The translations under genes were made by a program, and so were the position numbers. Of a stretch of 64,000 bases of DNA, positions 36,901 to 48,999 are shown piece after piece (position 1 is the stretch's first letter; each line of letters begins with the position of its first letter). The DNA lies in NCBI GenBank assembly GCA_014773175.1, contig VXCM01001343.1, forward strand, positions 71,442 to 135,441, written 5' to 3'. The stretch comes from Lucifuga dentata. Lineage: Eukaryota; Chordata; Actinopteri; Ophidiiformes; Bythitidae. The notes below the pieces were generated by a model that worked only from the letters and a program-made list of their open reading frames with translations, was not told where the DNA came from and made no database searches.

Positions 36901-39680
36901 GTTCCAGTGAAGCCAATAGATGAATCATATTCCTTCTTGTTTATATATTTTCACTTTCTTGATAATGTAGGTCAGAGAAGCAAGATAGACAGACAGAATA
37001 ATATTCTTTATTCCACATGTGCCTGCCTGTTAGCCTGCTTGTGTGTCTGTGCTAGTTTCTGTGATCACAGACTCTAATGTCTCATAATAGCTCCAGGTCC
37101 TGGTTAGCCAGATGTACTGTTTGTTGTTGTTTTTTTTTTTTTTNTTTTTTTTTTTTTTCTTTGTATTTTTCGTTTTTTGCTGTAGCTGTAGCAATGGTGT
37201 TCCCATATCTGATGGGAGTCGAACACTCTGTTCTTTGTTTGAAGGCTGCGCTATGAATTATAGATATAGGAAGCTGCTTTGATATGCCACTTTTTTAGGC
37301 TTTGCAGAACACCCACACTGGAGAATTGCTGATATAATACAAACATACGTGCACACTAAATGCATACACTTTGATGTATATGTTTTATAAATATAGCCAA
37401 ATGTACAGTGGAAAACACAGAAACACACACACCCAAACACATAGACCTTTGGAAATCTACTCTGGCTTTGATTGCCTTTACTGCTGTTGTCAGATCTTAT
37501 TTCACAAGCATCAGAACGCACACATGCATGCATGCACACACATGCATGCACATGCATTTGCAGGGTGTTTTATGTCTGTCATTTCTGTGAAGAAATAGGC
37601 ACAGTCTGTCAAAAACTTTGCGCAACTGACTGATACCAGCCTACAAGGATAAGCTTGTGTTATGTTGTTTTGTTCCGTTTCCTTAACAATAGAGAAAACT
37701 TACACACATTTTCAAGAACCAAGTTTTCACACATTTTCACAAACTGTTATATATTACTGTATTATTGCGTACTGAGATTTTCATTTGGCAGGGTTCAGTG
37801 AAGGTGGAAGGTATATTTTGTTTCTCCTGCGTGAAAAACTTTTTATAATCCATGCCACTCAGCTGCCTTAGTGTGTGTTCTGGTAGGCATTCAGTACATG
37901 TTTTTAAGGAGGAACTCAGTTTAACATTCCTCTACCTTTGGCCTGAGACCATCCAGTCTTGAATTCAGAGCATGAAAAACTTACTCCTCCAAAGCCTGAA
38001 CTCAGTAAACTGAGATTCAATTCTGTGATGTCATCAGGTGTCAAATCTGGAGCTTCTCCAGAGATAATAAATCAGGAGAGATGATAAATATGTCTGGAAA
38101 AGCACCCAGGGGCATGTTCTTGGCATAAGGCTACATGGCTTCATTCATAACTGCCAAAACCACTGGGTGTGAAAATTCAAACAAACTAGCTTTGAGTTTG
38201 TACCATGAGCCTCCCGTTACTTAGTATGTGGAGCAACTCCGGGCCTGCACAGTTCAAATCTGACTCTTTTGTAATTTGAAATGTGATCCCAAATATGTAT
38301 TGGCACATTGTAAAGTAATGGAATAACACATATGAATTTAGTGATGTTGTTTTTAACATTCATACAAACTGAGTAATGGTAAGAGTTGCTTACTGTGGCA
38401 ACAGTAATATTCTAAGGCCATTAGCTGGCCATGATCCCCTGCTGCACTGCGACTGTTTTCTAAATGATATAGGACAAGACCAGGGAGAAAGGAGGAGTAA
38501 GCACTTTTGTTATCATCTCCTTGTCAGATCCTCACAACCAAGCCCTCTATTACACTGCTAATAATAGAGGCAGGGTTTATCGCTTGGATCACTGCCACAG
38601 TAGGAAACAGAGAGAGAATCAAAGCGAAGCTGCTGCACAATATTGACAAAACTCACATTGTCATTTTTTTTTTTTTTNCTTTTTTTTTTTTTTGAATCTT
38701 GTGAGGAAGAAAGAAGAAAGAGAAAAAGACAAACTGGTGGAGCTTGCAACATCCTGGACTGCTGCAAGTCCAGGATTATGAATGTTTGATTGGCCCCCTA
38801 TAGAGGAAACATAGCCTGGGATAAAAGAGAAGGCGTGTATAGGTGTGTGCTTTTGTGAACATTCTCGTGCAGCCTTTGTTGTGTGTAGCTGAATATGAGT
38901 GAGTGGAAATAGGTGGAGCTCAGCTCCCTCCTGGTTCAGTAGTTTCAGAGATGGAACATTATCAAACAAGAAAAAGGAGTTCAGATTCGAGCAGATAACT
39001 TTGTTGCATCGAGGCCCCCCGGTATCAAAGCAAGACTCAGTCCCCATGTAGTCCAGTCTAGCCTTGATGGCAAGGTAGGGCAGAGAAGCAGAGATTAGTG
39101 TGGTGGCGTCACAGAAATGTCTTTGGTCAAAACAAAACTCAGGGAATGATAGATGGCTGCAGATACATGGATAGAAGAAAAGGTTCTTGTTTGTTGTGGT
39201 TCCTGTTGTTTCTTCAGAGATTAGCTGACATCTTGATGTGAGAGGCTGTTTGGTTATGTGAGGAGTTTGAAGTTCTTGAAGTTTTTTTTTTTTTTTTTNT
39301 TTTTTTTTTTTTTTTGAGAAGCTTGATCACTCGGTCTTCTGCAACTGAGAGCTCAGTAGTATTTTTTAGACTTTATGTCAAATGTGTCTGTTTTAAAACT
39401 CCATATCTATTACATTTTTGGCATTTATTTATATATGCAACAAAGTACAAAATTACTTTTAATGGCTAGTATTATGCAGTGATGCTTCCTTGAGTTATTC
39501 CATAACTTGGATCAATATTATGAGCCTTTCTCAAATTGTTTTGAGCCAAAACTGATACTGAACTTGTATCAGTGTTTGTAGTTCTGCACTGTCAGAACTG
39601 TTCTTTAGCCTGTACAGACTCATACATCAAGGCTTTGAACATGCACATACACACAAGCATGTGCATGCACACACACACAC
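33976..39680. other. intronic stretch, mostly unique AT-rich DNA
   Basis: Contains assembly N positions at 34116, 34294, 36722, 37144, 38678 and 39299, most of them in A or T tracts, and short CA runs near 37424-37440. No gene or clear element is seen. Confidence 0.5.
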
Positions 39681-39687
39681 ACATACA

Positions 39688-40165
39688 ACACACACACACA
39701 CAAAAACACATAAAAAATCTGTACTTTGAAAAAACACGCTCAAACACACATCTTGGTCATCTAGCTCTGCATTTTCCACATGCTTCTCATTCATATACAC
39801 ACACACACACACACATAAAAACACATAAAAAATCTGTACTTTGAAAAAACACGCTCAAACACACATCTTGGTCATCTAGCTCTGCATTTTCCACATGCTT
39901 CTCATTCATATACACACACACACACACACATAAAAACACATAAAAAATCTGTACTTTGAAAAAACACGCTCAAACACACATCTTGGTCATCTAGCTCTGC
40001 ATTTTCCACATGCTTCTCATTCATATACACACACACACACACACATAAAAACACATAAAAAATCTGTACTTTGAAAAAACACGCTCAAACACACATCTTG
40101 GTCATCTAGCTCTGCAGTTTCCACATGCTTCTCATTCATATACACACACACACACACACATAAAC
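39688..40165. repeat. 115-bp minisatellite, about four copies
   Basis: The landmark TTGAAAAAACACGCTCAAAC recurs at 39726, 39841, 39956 and 40071, an exact 115-base step. Each unit holds a CA microsatellite, AAAATCTGTACTTTG, CATCTTGGTCATCTAGCTCT and CCACATGCTTCTCATTCATA. Copies are nearly identical. The last has GCAGTTTCC where the others have GCATTTTCC. Confidence 0.95.
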
Positions 40166-40268
40166 ACACACCCCACAGATACAGCTCCCTTTGGTCTTAT
40201 ATTCTCTTTGCTGTGTCAGGGTTTGCTGCCTGGCTTGCCTCTCTTTAACTACACACTTCCACTGTACT

Positions 40269-40294
40269 GTGTGTGTGTGTGTGTGTGTGTGTGT
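40269..40294. repeat. (GT)n microsatellite
   Basis: About twelve GT units, then GTTCATGTGTGTGTGCATCC. Confidence 0.85.
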
Positions 40295-40689
40295 TCATGT
40301 GTGTGTGCATCCGTGAGTGCCTAAGAATGTGAGTGTGTGTGTCTCTACAGAACATGTCTGCTTTCAGGTCTGTATATTTGAATGTGTATGTAAGAAAGTT
40401 TCTTGTCTGTTCTGAATAATGGAAAGAGCTGAATCCAAAAGTGAAAGCAGTCAAAGTGGTGTTCTCTGTTTGATGGTTTGGCCTTTCAAATGTTGAAAAT
40501 TATTTAGGTAGGTCAGGAGCCTCGGGAGCATGACAGACACAAACCCTGCCACCACGCTGTTATCAGCAGATTCAATCAACATTTATGGACTGCAAACACA
40601 CATTTTATTTCATAACAACAAACACTGTCACATGAAAATGACTCAGACACAATTATTGAACATTTTAGTTATTTAAGTGGGTGTATAAA

Positions 40690-41490
40690 TAACTATGTTT
40701 CCATCCAACTGTCAGACAGTTGGAAACAATTTTAAAATGTAACATCAAATACAATGCAAATCGGAGCTGGTTTGAGTTAGTAAATTTTCTAAATATATAG
40801 CAGATAGCCAGGAGAGGAAACATATTTATGAAAACAATCAGGGAAGATATTCACAAACAAGTTGTTATTTTGCTCATTTATTTTTTGTCACTGAAAGCAG
40901 AGAAATACACCTGTACACGAATCACGATGGGCTTCCAATGCAACACAAATTACATTTTGTTTGAAACTGATATTTATATTTATACATTGCCTTTTTTCAT
41001 AATATCAAAAGCCAATTTTTAAGTTTCAGTCTCAGATTTGTGCAGTGACATTGAACTATCAGGCCAATCATTCAAGTTGACCACATTATTTATTGCTCAA
41101 ATACTGTATGTTCTCTATTTTATGCATAAATTAACCCATTTTGTGTCTGAATGTAGGCATCAATTCTTTATTAAAGTGCCAAAAAATGTTTCTTAAATGA
41201 ACACCAACATCTGAGAAGATTCTATTAGTAATTACATTTATTAAACAGGCATCCAAAGTGGTATAAACCTACATCCCTGTGTGCAGCATGCTTACAGAAA
41301 TGTAGGATTTCACTCTTTCCTTATTCCATAATTAATGCATTAATATCTGCATGTAGTTATCATTACTTTATCAAAGTGCCAAAAAAAAAAAAAGTGCCAA
41401 AATATGATTGTAAATGAACAGCAACACCTATGTGGATTTTATTAGGAATTATCATTATTAAACAGGCGTCCAAAGTGGTATCATCCTACA
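40690..41490. repeat. MITE-like remnant with hairpin and diverged direct repeats
   Basis: A hairpin lies at 40697-40726: GTTTCC and AACTGTC pair with GACAGTT and GGAAAC, with ATCC bulged. Then 41164-41272 and 41363-41490 are diverged direct copies sharing AAAGTGCCAAAA, AAATGAACA, TTATTAAACAGGC and TCCAAAGTGGTAT. Probably pieces of an old non-autonomous element. Whether both parts belong to one element is uncertain. Confidence 0.4.
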
Positions 41491-42597
41491 AAGGTGCCAT
41501 TTCTGCTTTATTAGCTACCACAGGATCCAAAAAATATTATAGTGAGGCGTCATTACAGTGTTTTAAATAAAGAAATACAAAACAGAAAATGATCAATATT
41601 TCTGACATATTGGAGTAGCTGATATGTGATGATGCTAAAAGGCTGTTACAAGTCAAACTTCAACACCAGTTGTTTGATCTGCACCGAATTCCTGAGGTAT
41701 CAGTGGACTTTTTACTCTCTTAGCAAGTTGTTTGTAAAATTCCACTGCTATACTTCAAAAAGGGAAAGGTTACTTAAGTCCGTGGAAGTTAGTTTGCCTG
41801 GAGCATTTGTTGCGTTGGACCTTGTACTGTTCACTTTTGGGAGCAAAATGATCTCACATTTTGCATTGAGAATACAACAATCATTAATTTTTGATGTTAT
41901 GCAGGTATACAGTCAGTCAGTAGAGTTCACTCCAGTGCAAAATTGAAATCTTGATGTGACTTCCCAGTAAATGAACTTTTTGCTGTCATATAAGTCGTCC
42001 ATAGGGGTGAGCTGGGTGAATGCCAAATGGGTTGCATGATAAGGAGCAGCTTTCAAACAGCCATCGAAGCAGCTATGTCCATAGCTGCTGAGATAGCACT
42101 GGCCTTTTTACTCTTTGCTCAAGCTGTGTTAGTTTGACCATTCAGACAGCCAAATGCGCCAACCTCATCAAGCTGCTCAGATTTGCCCTTTTCAATAATT
42201 CATTCTAAAATTTGCAAGGAGGAGTTGAGATTTGTCACAATAGAAGGGAGTGTCCCTTTATTTGGTGACATGCCGTCCCTATCGCTCAGTGCTAAATGTC
42301 ATTAGAGTAGCAGCAAAATGCCAAGTTGTGTTGGTGGTGAAGTCACACCCACTAGGTTGGACATGGCAATACAAACTGTGGCTAACCTGACAGGGATGAA
42401 TATGATTACATGGGCAACATTCACACACACACACAAACACACACACTGTCACACACACTATGTGACATGAGCCATTTGCTTCTGCTCATTCAAACAAATA
42501 AAATCTTGTATAGTCCTGAGTGTTTTCTCTCTATCTTTCTTATTGTCATCCTCTTCTTTCTCTTCTCTCAGATGTTTTTCCCTTTTTGAGGGTTATT

Positions 42598-42599
<2 letters not shown>

Positions 42600-42657
<58 letters not shown>

Positions 42658-42690
42658 TACACACATGCATGCACACATGCACTTGCACAC
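42600..42690. repeat. (CA)n microsatellite
   Basis: About 26 uninterrupted AC units followed by imperfect ACAT and CATGCA units. Confidence 0.95.
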
Positions 42691-44049
42691 ACCTTACACT
42701 GAATAATGCAACACTTTAATTGCCACTGTGTTCTTTTGTAGCTAATATGAGATTACACATGCATGCACACACACATGCACGCACACATGTACATACATGC
42801 AAACTACACCCATGGTGCTGTGGTGAGGTATAATTGGAAAACCTAATTCCTGTATTATTTTCCATTATTTGTGAAGTGGCATTGGTAGTGTCACTCTGAC
42901 CTTCCTTTAATAAAAATACACACATGCGTGCATATACATACAAACCTCATGTTTGCACAGATGCACAATCATAGACACACACTCACACACCACAAGCCCC
43001 AAACTCCCTTCAGTCATCTGAATATCTACTCACATTTTTAACCAACTTTAAAAAACCTTCCAAGTCGCTCCTGGCTGTATAATTGCTCAACAGCGTCAAG
43101 GTTGCATAGATTCAGTTTGAATAATATCTTTTTAAGAGCCAGATAAATATAAAACTGCAGCATTAAGCACAGATATAATATTGTTTCAACATGAGTGGGA
43201 ATTATTGGCACTGCTCTGGATATTAGCATTTGTAATGCACATTCAATTTGAATGGTGAAGGAGTACAGTTTCTGCCAGTGCTAGCTTTCAGCATTTTTAT
43301 TTGATCTTAGTAATACTGGAAGATTTAATACAAATGGTTCGAGCTTGACTCTTCAAATGATTGCCACTGGCGGAGATTATATACTGCAGTATGACAGTTT
43401 TTAATCAGTGATCTTCTCCTACACAGATATTGTGTATGTTCTTTTGTAAAATTTGTCACTATGCAGTAGCACAGAGAGAACAATGCTGAAGATGAATGCT
43501 TGTCAGATAGGCCAGAACATGCCAGCGTGGTGGGTGTAGAGAAATAATCCTCATTGTTCCAAGTCTAATACAAGTGTCAGAACCCACTTGTTTGTGTAGG
43601 CGTCCTCTGCCATGACGTTTCTAAGGCTTTGGCCCCATCGTATACATACAACTGTGCGAGCCTGTTAAAGCACCATCACATGCACACACTTTGACACAGA
43701 TGCATACAGGCACACAGTTGCTGCCAGTCTAATCTCTGTGCTCTTGCACAGTTTCACACACAAATCCCCACAGATTTATGTAAGTGGATGCATCCTGCAG
43801 GTGATTTCCATATTATCCTGTTGTCTATGTTAGGCCAGGACAGCTGAGCTACACCCAGTGTAAACCAGCTGGGATTCAACTTCCACTTCCCCTACGACTA
43901 TCATCAGTACTTTATTTAGAGAGAAAACCCACCCAAAACAGAGGTTAAGGGGTAAATGTCACATGTTCCAACTCACCCAACCAATCTACAGCAGCCCAGC
44001 TTTTGCAAGAGCATTTATTTCTTGTTTTGGCCACAAAAGGAATTTTTCT

Positions 44050-44660
44050 TTCTTTTTTTTCTTTTTTTTTTTTTTTTTNTTTTTTTTTTTTTTTTAGAAT
44101 ATTTTATTTTTGATTTTTTTTCAACGAGTTACAGAACATAACTCCGATACCCACTCCCTCCCTTGTAAACCCAGGTACAGAAAAAAAAAGAGGGGCTCAG
44201 TGCATAAAAAGACTGCGCTAACATGGTATTATATACTTTAAAGAAGCCTTCTGGCAAACCAAAAATGATCACCTCTCTATGGTGGCATTAGTGATGTATC
44301 TATATAATCTAAATAAGGCTACACCCAGTGTAGCCTTATTTAAATAAATAATTTTCCGAAAGGTGTTATATCCTTTTCTAAGGTTATATGTCATCTTTTC
44401 AAGAGGAATACAATTATTCATTTCCAAAGTCCATTTAGCAATGAGGAGAGGGGAATCAGATTTCTATGTCATTGCTATACACTTTCTAGCCACACATAAT
44501 GTAATTTCTGTAGATTTAATTTGAGAATTTGTTAAATATCTCCTGACACTTGTGAAGTTCCCCAATAAGCAAAGCTCTGGGTCAAATGGAAAAGCACTTC
44601 CTGTAATCTTGGTCAAAGTGTCACAGAAGTCATATCAAAAGGCCCCAGAGAAACTCTCCA
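44050..44660 (-). mobile_element. 5'-truncated L1/Tx1-type LINE, 3' end of ORF2 and poly-A tail
   Basis: On the minus strand a frame reads KITGSAFPFDPELCLLGNF, then LCVARKCIAMT, a stop, KSDSPLLIAKWTLEMNNCIP and LEKMTYNLRKGYNTFRK. This resembles the end of fish L1/Tx1 ORF2 (A-R-K, then W.EM, then E). The frame closes at 44269. The 3' end runs into AATAAAATATTCT and a long A tract (T tract on the plus strand, with an assembly N at 44079). Internal stop, truncation and a hairpin insertion make it inactive. Confidence 0.65.
44310..44342. repeat. perfect 14-bp hairpin inside the LINE fossil
   Basis: TAAATAAGGCTACA (44310-44323) and TGTAGCCTTATTTA (44329-44342) are perfect reverse complements around a CCCAG loop. 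It falls where related fish elements, as I remember them, would continue after the FRK block. Confidence 0.8.
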
Positions 44661-45197
44661 CTATTTCATAATGCTAGTTTGAACATGATCTAAAACCTCT
44701 AAAATAAGCATCTAGAGAACTCACAGGAGCTTGATGATCATACAGGAAGGATTAAGACAGTTTCTTGTACCGTAAAAAAATCAGATGTCCATTTATGCAA
44801 ATATTGATTTGTCTTTGAATTTTCTTTAAGGTTGGACTTTTAAGAAACAAAATTTAAGTTTCATTTGAAGTTCCTTTATATTTAGAGAAATTAAGAACAA
44901 ACAGGACATAGTTAAATATGCTGTGAAATGTTTGTCATTTTTGCACTTTGATCCTTTCTGTTATTTGTGCACATAGTGACTCTAATAGTGACTCATAGTT
45001 ACTCATTTACCTGCCTTTTTTCCATCCAGTTTTACACACAGACAGAGAGAGAGAGAGAGACTATTTTGTGTCCTAGGTCACTGATTAAACAGTGTGGGTG
45101 ATTCAGGTTTCGCTATTCTGCAAATCACACCTGCAGAAACTGAAAGAATAATAGACAAAGAACTAAACAACCTGCATGTTTTTTCATGTCATCTCTT

Positions 45198-45245
<48 letters not shown>
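45198..45245. repeat. (CT)n microsatellite
   Basis: About 24 CT units with single-base interruptions (CTGTCT). Confidence 0.9.
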
Positions 45246-46857
45246 ACCTGCTCTTTCTGTCTCTCTTGTCATGAATCTCAGTTGATTTGCAGGAATGTTT
45301 TTAAGCATAGTTTTCCCTTAACATGACTGATTGTTCATACCAGGTTAACTACTCCAACAATAAGAAACAAAACCTCAATTTGTCAGAGCATGGCGAAACA
45401 AAAAATTGGTTGGTGTGGTTCATGAGTACTTGGTGATTGGTTGAAATATTGTCCACATTAACAGTGGAAACAAAGGCATATTTTTGCAAGGGGGTTTTTA
45501 AGGAGAACAGAACAGAAAATCCATCATCATTCATACCTTAAAAACAACCTTTAATTCAGGTTGTATGAATTGGTTTTGTGTTTAAAGGATTTTTATATAT
45601 TTAGCATCTTATTTGAATAAGCTGTCCCCTTGCTATGAGCTTCACCCAGCCTGTATTTGCTGGTCTGGTTCCCTTTGGCAGTTTTCATAAAGAGTTTTAC
45701 AATTATGTCTATTAAGCACAATTTTACTTTTTGCTGAAGCCCTGTAGGAAAATGACTCTAGTCTACACCAGGCTTTTGTTTGGCATTGATGAATGCATAC
45801 ATGTGTGTCTTTCTGTGTGCATCTATGTGAATGCACTCGCTTGAATATGCTTGTCAGCTTCATTGTTGCTGTCACAGGGATGATAGCAGAGCAGGGTTGA
45901 CAGTAGCTTCTCCTCAGCCTCGCCCAGAGACCTGGGAAGCCTCGATAAGACACCCATAGCTCTGAAGCCCTTAAAAAGACACATTGGTGTGGAAAGCAGA
46001 ATGAAGAGATAGGGTAGTGAGGAGGAAGAGGAAGACAAGAAGAAAAGGAAGAAATGTGGGGGTATGGATGGTGGGGGTGTAAAAATCCTCTTTTGCCTTT
46101 TGGCAGTTACTTCCGATGAGGCAGTTTCCTTTCTCTGCTATTACGTCAAAAATCCCCACAATCCCTTTAGTCACAGCAGGGATGGGAGAAGCCCTCAAAG
46201 GAAGAAAGTTTTACACACACACACATACACCTTTTAAGGGTTCGTCTTTATCACCAGTAGATTGGAACTTAATTCTGTCTGAAGGCAAATGCCAGTCTTG
46301 CCAGCCACTGTGTTGCTTTATGTAGTTTTAAAACTCATAAATTTGTCTCAAGTAACCCAAATTATGTGTTTGTAACATAAGGATGAAGTATTGGGTTACA
46401 TGTGTATCATGGGATACATTTTATAAATGCATTTTTATTAGCGCAACTCTCAACTTGAAACTGGAATGGCATTTCAGTGTATACCACAGGAAAATGGTGA
46501 ATTTCAACTGCAGAATTACATTTTCAGAGAAGCACTTAAACCGAGTAAAATCATGCATTTTTGAGAGACGGAAAGGGATGTCAATTTGAAACACTGGAAA
46601 CCTTTCACAGACCTTTCCAAAGTTTGTGAGATGATAAACTTCCCTCAGCAGAAAGCCGTCTGACCTGAGATGGTGAAAGCGTGGCTGAAAAACAGTCCGA
46701 GCGATTCAGGTGTCTTGACAAGGGCTACACTTTTCCATCTCTCACATCTCTGAGACGATCACGACTTCATTGTGGAGACAGGATTGGGTTAAGGGTGGGT
46801 GTGCATGTGTGAGCATGCAGGTGTGTGTGTGTATTAGATCTGTACGTGTGCTTGTGT

Positions 46858-47150
46858 AGGCAAGGCAAGACAAATTTATTTTATTTATATTTATATATTA
46901 TTTATATAGCACCATTCAAACATAAAGGCAATTCAAAGTGCTTTACACAAACACAATGCATTAAAACAACATTGAAAACAGAATAGGAACAAAATAAAGT
47001 AACATTTAAAAAACAATAAGAACAAAATAAAGCAACATTTATAAAAAACAATAAGAACAAAATAAAGCAACATTTAAAAGACAATAAGAACAAAATAAAG
47101 CAACATTTAAAAGACAATAAGAACAAAATAAAGCAACATTTAAAAACCAA
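46858..47150. repeat. CAAGGCAAG family copy 2 with a 33-bp tandem array
   Basis: The first part (46858-46975) matches the repeat at 18669. It continues into about five tandem copies of a 33-base unit containing AATAAGAACAAAATAAAGCA and ACATTTAAAAGAC. On the opposite strand the array yields a repetitive Phe/Leu/Cys-rich frame that is not a gene. Confidence 0.8.
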
Positions 47151-47313
47151 GAGTCAAGTAGGATAAAGTAAAGAAATTAAATAAGGTAAAATTAAATAAA
47201 ATAAGCTATAGTGCAGTTAGAGTGTGAAACTGTAAAAACAGTGTAGATATAATATAAGGAGATGTGTGTGTGGATGTAGCACAAAATGTACTGGCTAATA
47301 GTATGTTTATATA

Positions 47314-47314
<1 letters not shown>

Positions 47315-47375
<61 letters not shown>
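47315..47375. repeat. (GT)n microsatellite
   Basis: About thirty uninterrupted GT units, one of the longest simple repeats in the window. Confidence 0.95.
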
Positions 47376-47376
<1 letters not shown>

Positions 47377-48284
47377 ATTCAAGTTAGGAAAACCTTGTGA
47401 GTTGATAGATGGATGGGGCAGAGGGAGACAGTCAAGTGGTTGACAATGAAGGCGAGAGACAGTTGGGTATGTTTTGATTTGGTCATGAAAGACTAAAGGA
47501 TGGCTGTGGAATCTGGATGACACCTGAAGCTTTTCTTTTCCACCGTTCTGTTTCTCTCTTCGCTTGGGCTTCGTTCACTTTTCCACACTTCAAGGACCAA
47601 GTACAATCAAAGCTTTCATATATTTTTTCCACTGTGAAGGTTGTCAAGAGAGAGAAAAAGAATCTAGGCTACTGCTTTGGGATGAGCTAGGTTTCTAACG
47701 TTCTCTTGTAGGGTTGGATTTTATTTCAGGCATGCATTACTTTATAGCACTCAGATTTTGATGTTAGTATGAGACAAAAATATGACATTGGTCCTCAGTT
47801 ATATTATTCTCACTCACTTCAACTATACCTTAGGTCAGTATAATACAACTGTAATAAATGGTATTAACACGACAAGAATATCAGTGTAATTTATTGGTTT
47901 CTCTTTAATTTATAGCTCCATGGCTGATTCGTATACATAAAACACTTAGTAGGCTAAAAAGAAATGATTGTTCCATGTGACTGAACATCATAGCAAAGGT
48001 TGAGCTCATTACACTATAATTGGATGTTCTCACTGCCAGCAAGGGTCCTGCCTGTATGTTTCAGTCATTATTACATCTGTCTTCAGCCATGGTGACATAC
48101 TGTGCAGGTGCTTTATTGGGATGAGTTGGGATGAGAGCAGCGCGGCATGAGAGAAGGAGTTCATTCGTTGATGCAAAGATGTTATGTGGCCAGTGAAACA
48201 ACTTATAACTTAACTTATATTAATGTCTTACAATGTCACTAATTATTATTGTTAGGTCGTTTAAATTACATTAGTAAAACATGT

Positions 48285-48984
48285 TTAAAGGACCATACCA
48301 CCCATTTGGCATATTTCAGCCTAATACTTTATATTCAATTTTCATACAGGTAAGGTTACTGACAATCATTTCCCAAAGCATACTACTGGAATGGTGAATT
48401 AAAAAAAATGTTTCCTACCTTCCAGACCGTCATTGGTTTCAGCTCATTCATAACTGGTTAAAAATCAAATTGTTGATACTTGAAACGTTCTTGGGATAGG
48501 TAATCCATCATTGTGAACAACATGTGTATTCAGGGTTTTTTTTTTCAAAGTTTTGTAATTTTAGCGTTTAAGTGCAATAAAAAGCACAGAGTGAATGTAT
48601 GTCTCCACCAGGGANTTTGTAATTTTAGCGTTTAAGTGCAATAAAAAGCACAGAGTGAATGTATGTCTCCACCAGGGAATAGAGTCCCAAAAGCAGGCCC
48701 GCGTTTATCGAAAAATGTAAACGACTGTAACTTCACAAGGCAGCATAACTATTAGTAGGCGAAACATTGATTTTAAGGTGGGGGTGTCACTTGAACATTG
48801 GTAGTTACTTCTGATGAGGCAGTTTCCTTTCTCTGCTATTTTGAAAGATTAAGAGATTTTACAAAATATCAGGAAAGCTGAAATACGGTTTTATCCTTTG
48901 GGAAATGATTGTCAGTAACGTAACATGTATGAAAATTGAATATATTAGGCTCAAACATGCAAAATGGGTGGTTTGGTCCTTTAA
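48285..48984. mobile_element. TTAA-flanked MITE with ~90-bp terminal inverted repeats
   Basis: The left arm (48285-48378) and the reverse complement of the right arm (48895-48984) share TTAAAGGACCA, ACCACCCATTT, AGCCTAATA, ATTCAATTTTCATACA and GTTACTGACAATCATTTCCC. Both ends abut TTAA, fitting a TTAA-targeting superfamily such as piggyBac or Kolobok. No transposase lies inside. The interior holds an assembly N (48615) with an exact duplicated block, so true length is probably about 64 bases less. Confidence 0.8.
48552..48678. repeat. exact 63-bp duplication around an assembly N
   Basis: 48552-48614 and 48616-48678 are identical, beginning TTTGTAATTTTAGCGTTTAA and ending CTCCACCAGGGA, separated only by the N at 48615. 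Best read as two overlapping contig ends left unmerged. Confidence 0.9.
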
Positions 48985-48999
48985 CAGTTTTATGATTGT

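Noticed and set aside
39688..40165. CRISPR-like array
   Set aside because: The whole 115-base unit repeats without unique spacers, and this is vertebrate DNA; it is a minisatellite.
44050..44100. Poly-A tail of a processed pseudogene of a cellular mRNA
   Set aside because: The adjoining minus-strand frame looks like a LINE ORF2 end rather than a host protein, and the tract contains an assembly N.
46902..47150. Minus-strand Phe/Leu/Cys-rich repetitive frame
   Set aside because: It is the translation of a 33-bp tandem array inside a dispersed repeat.
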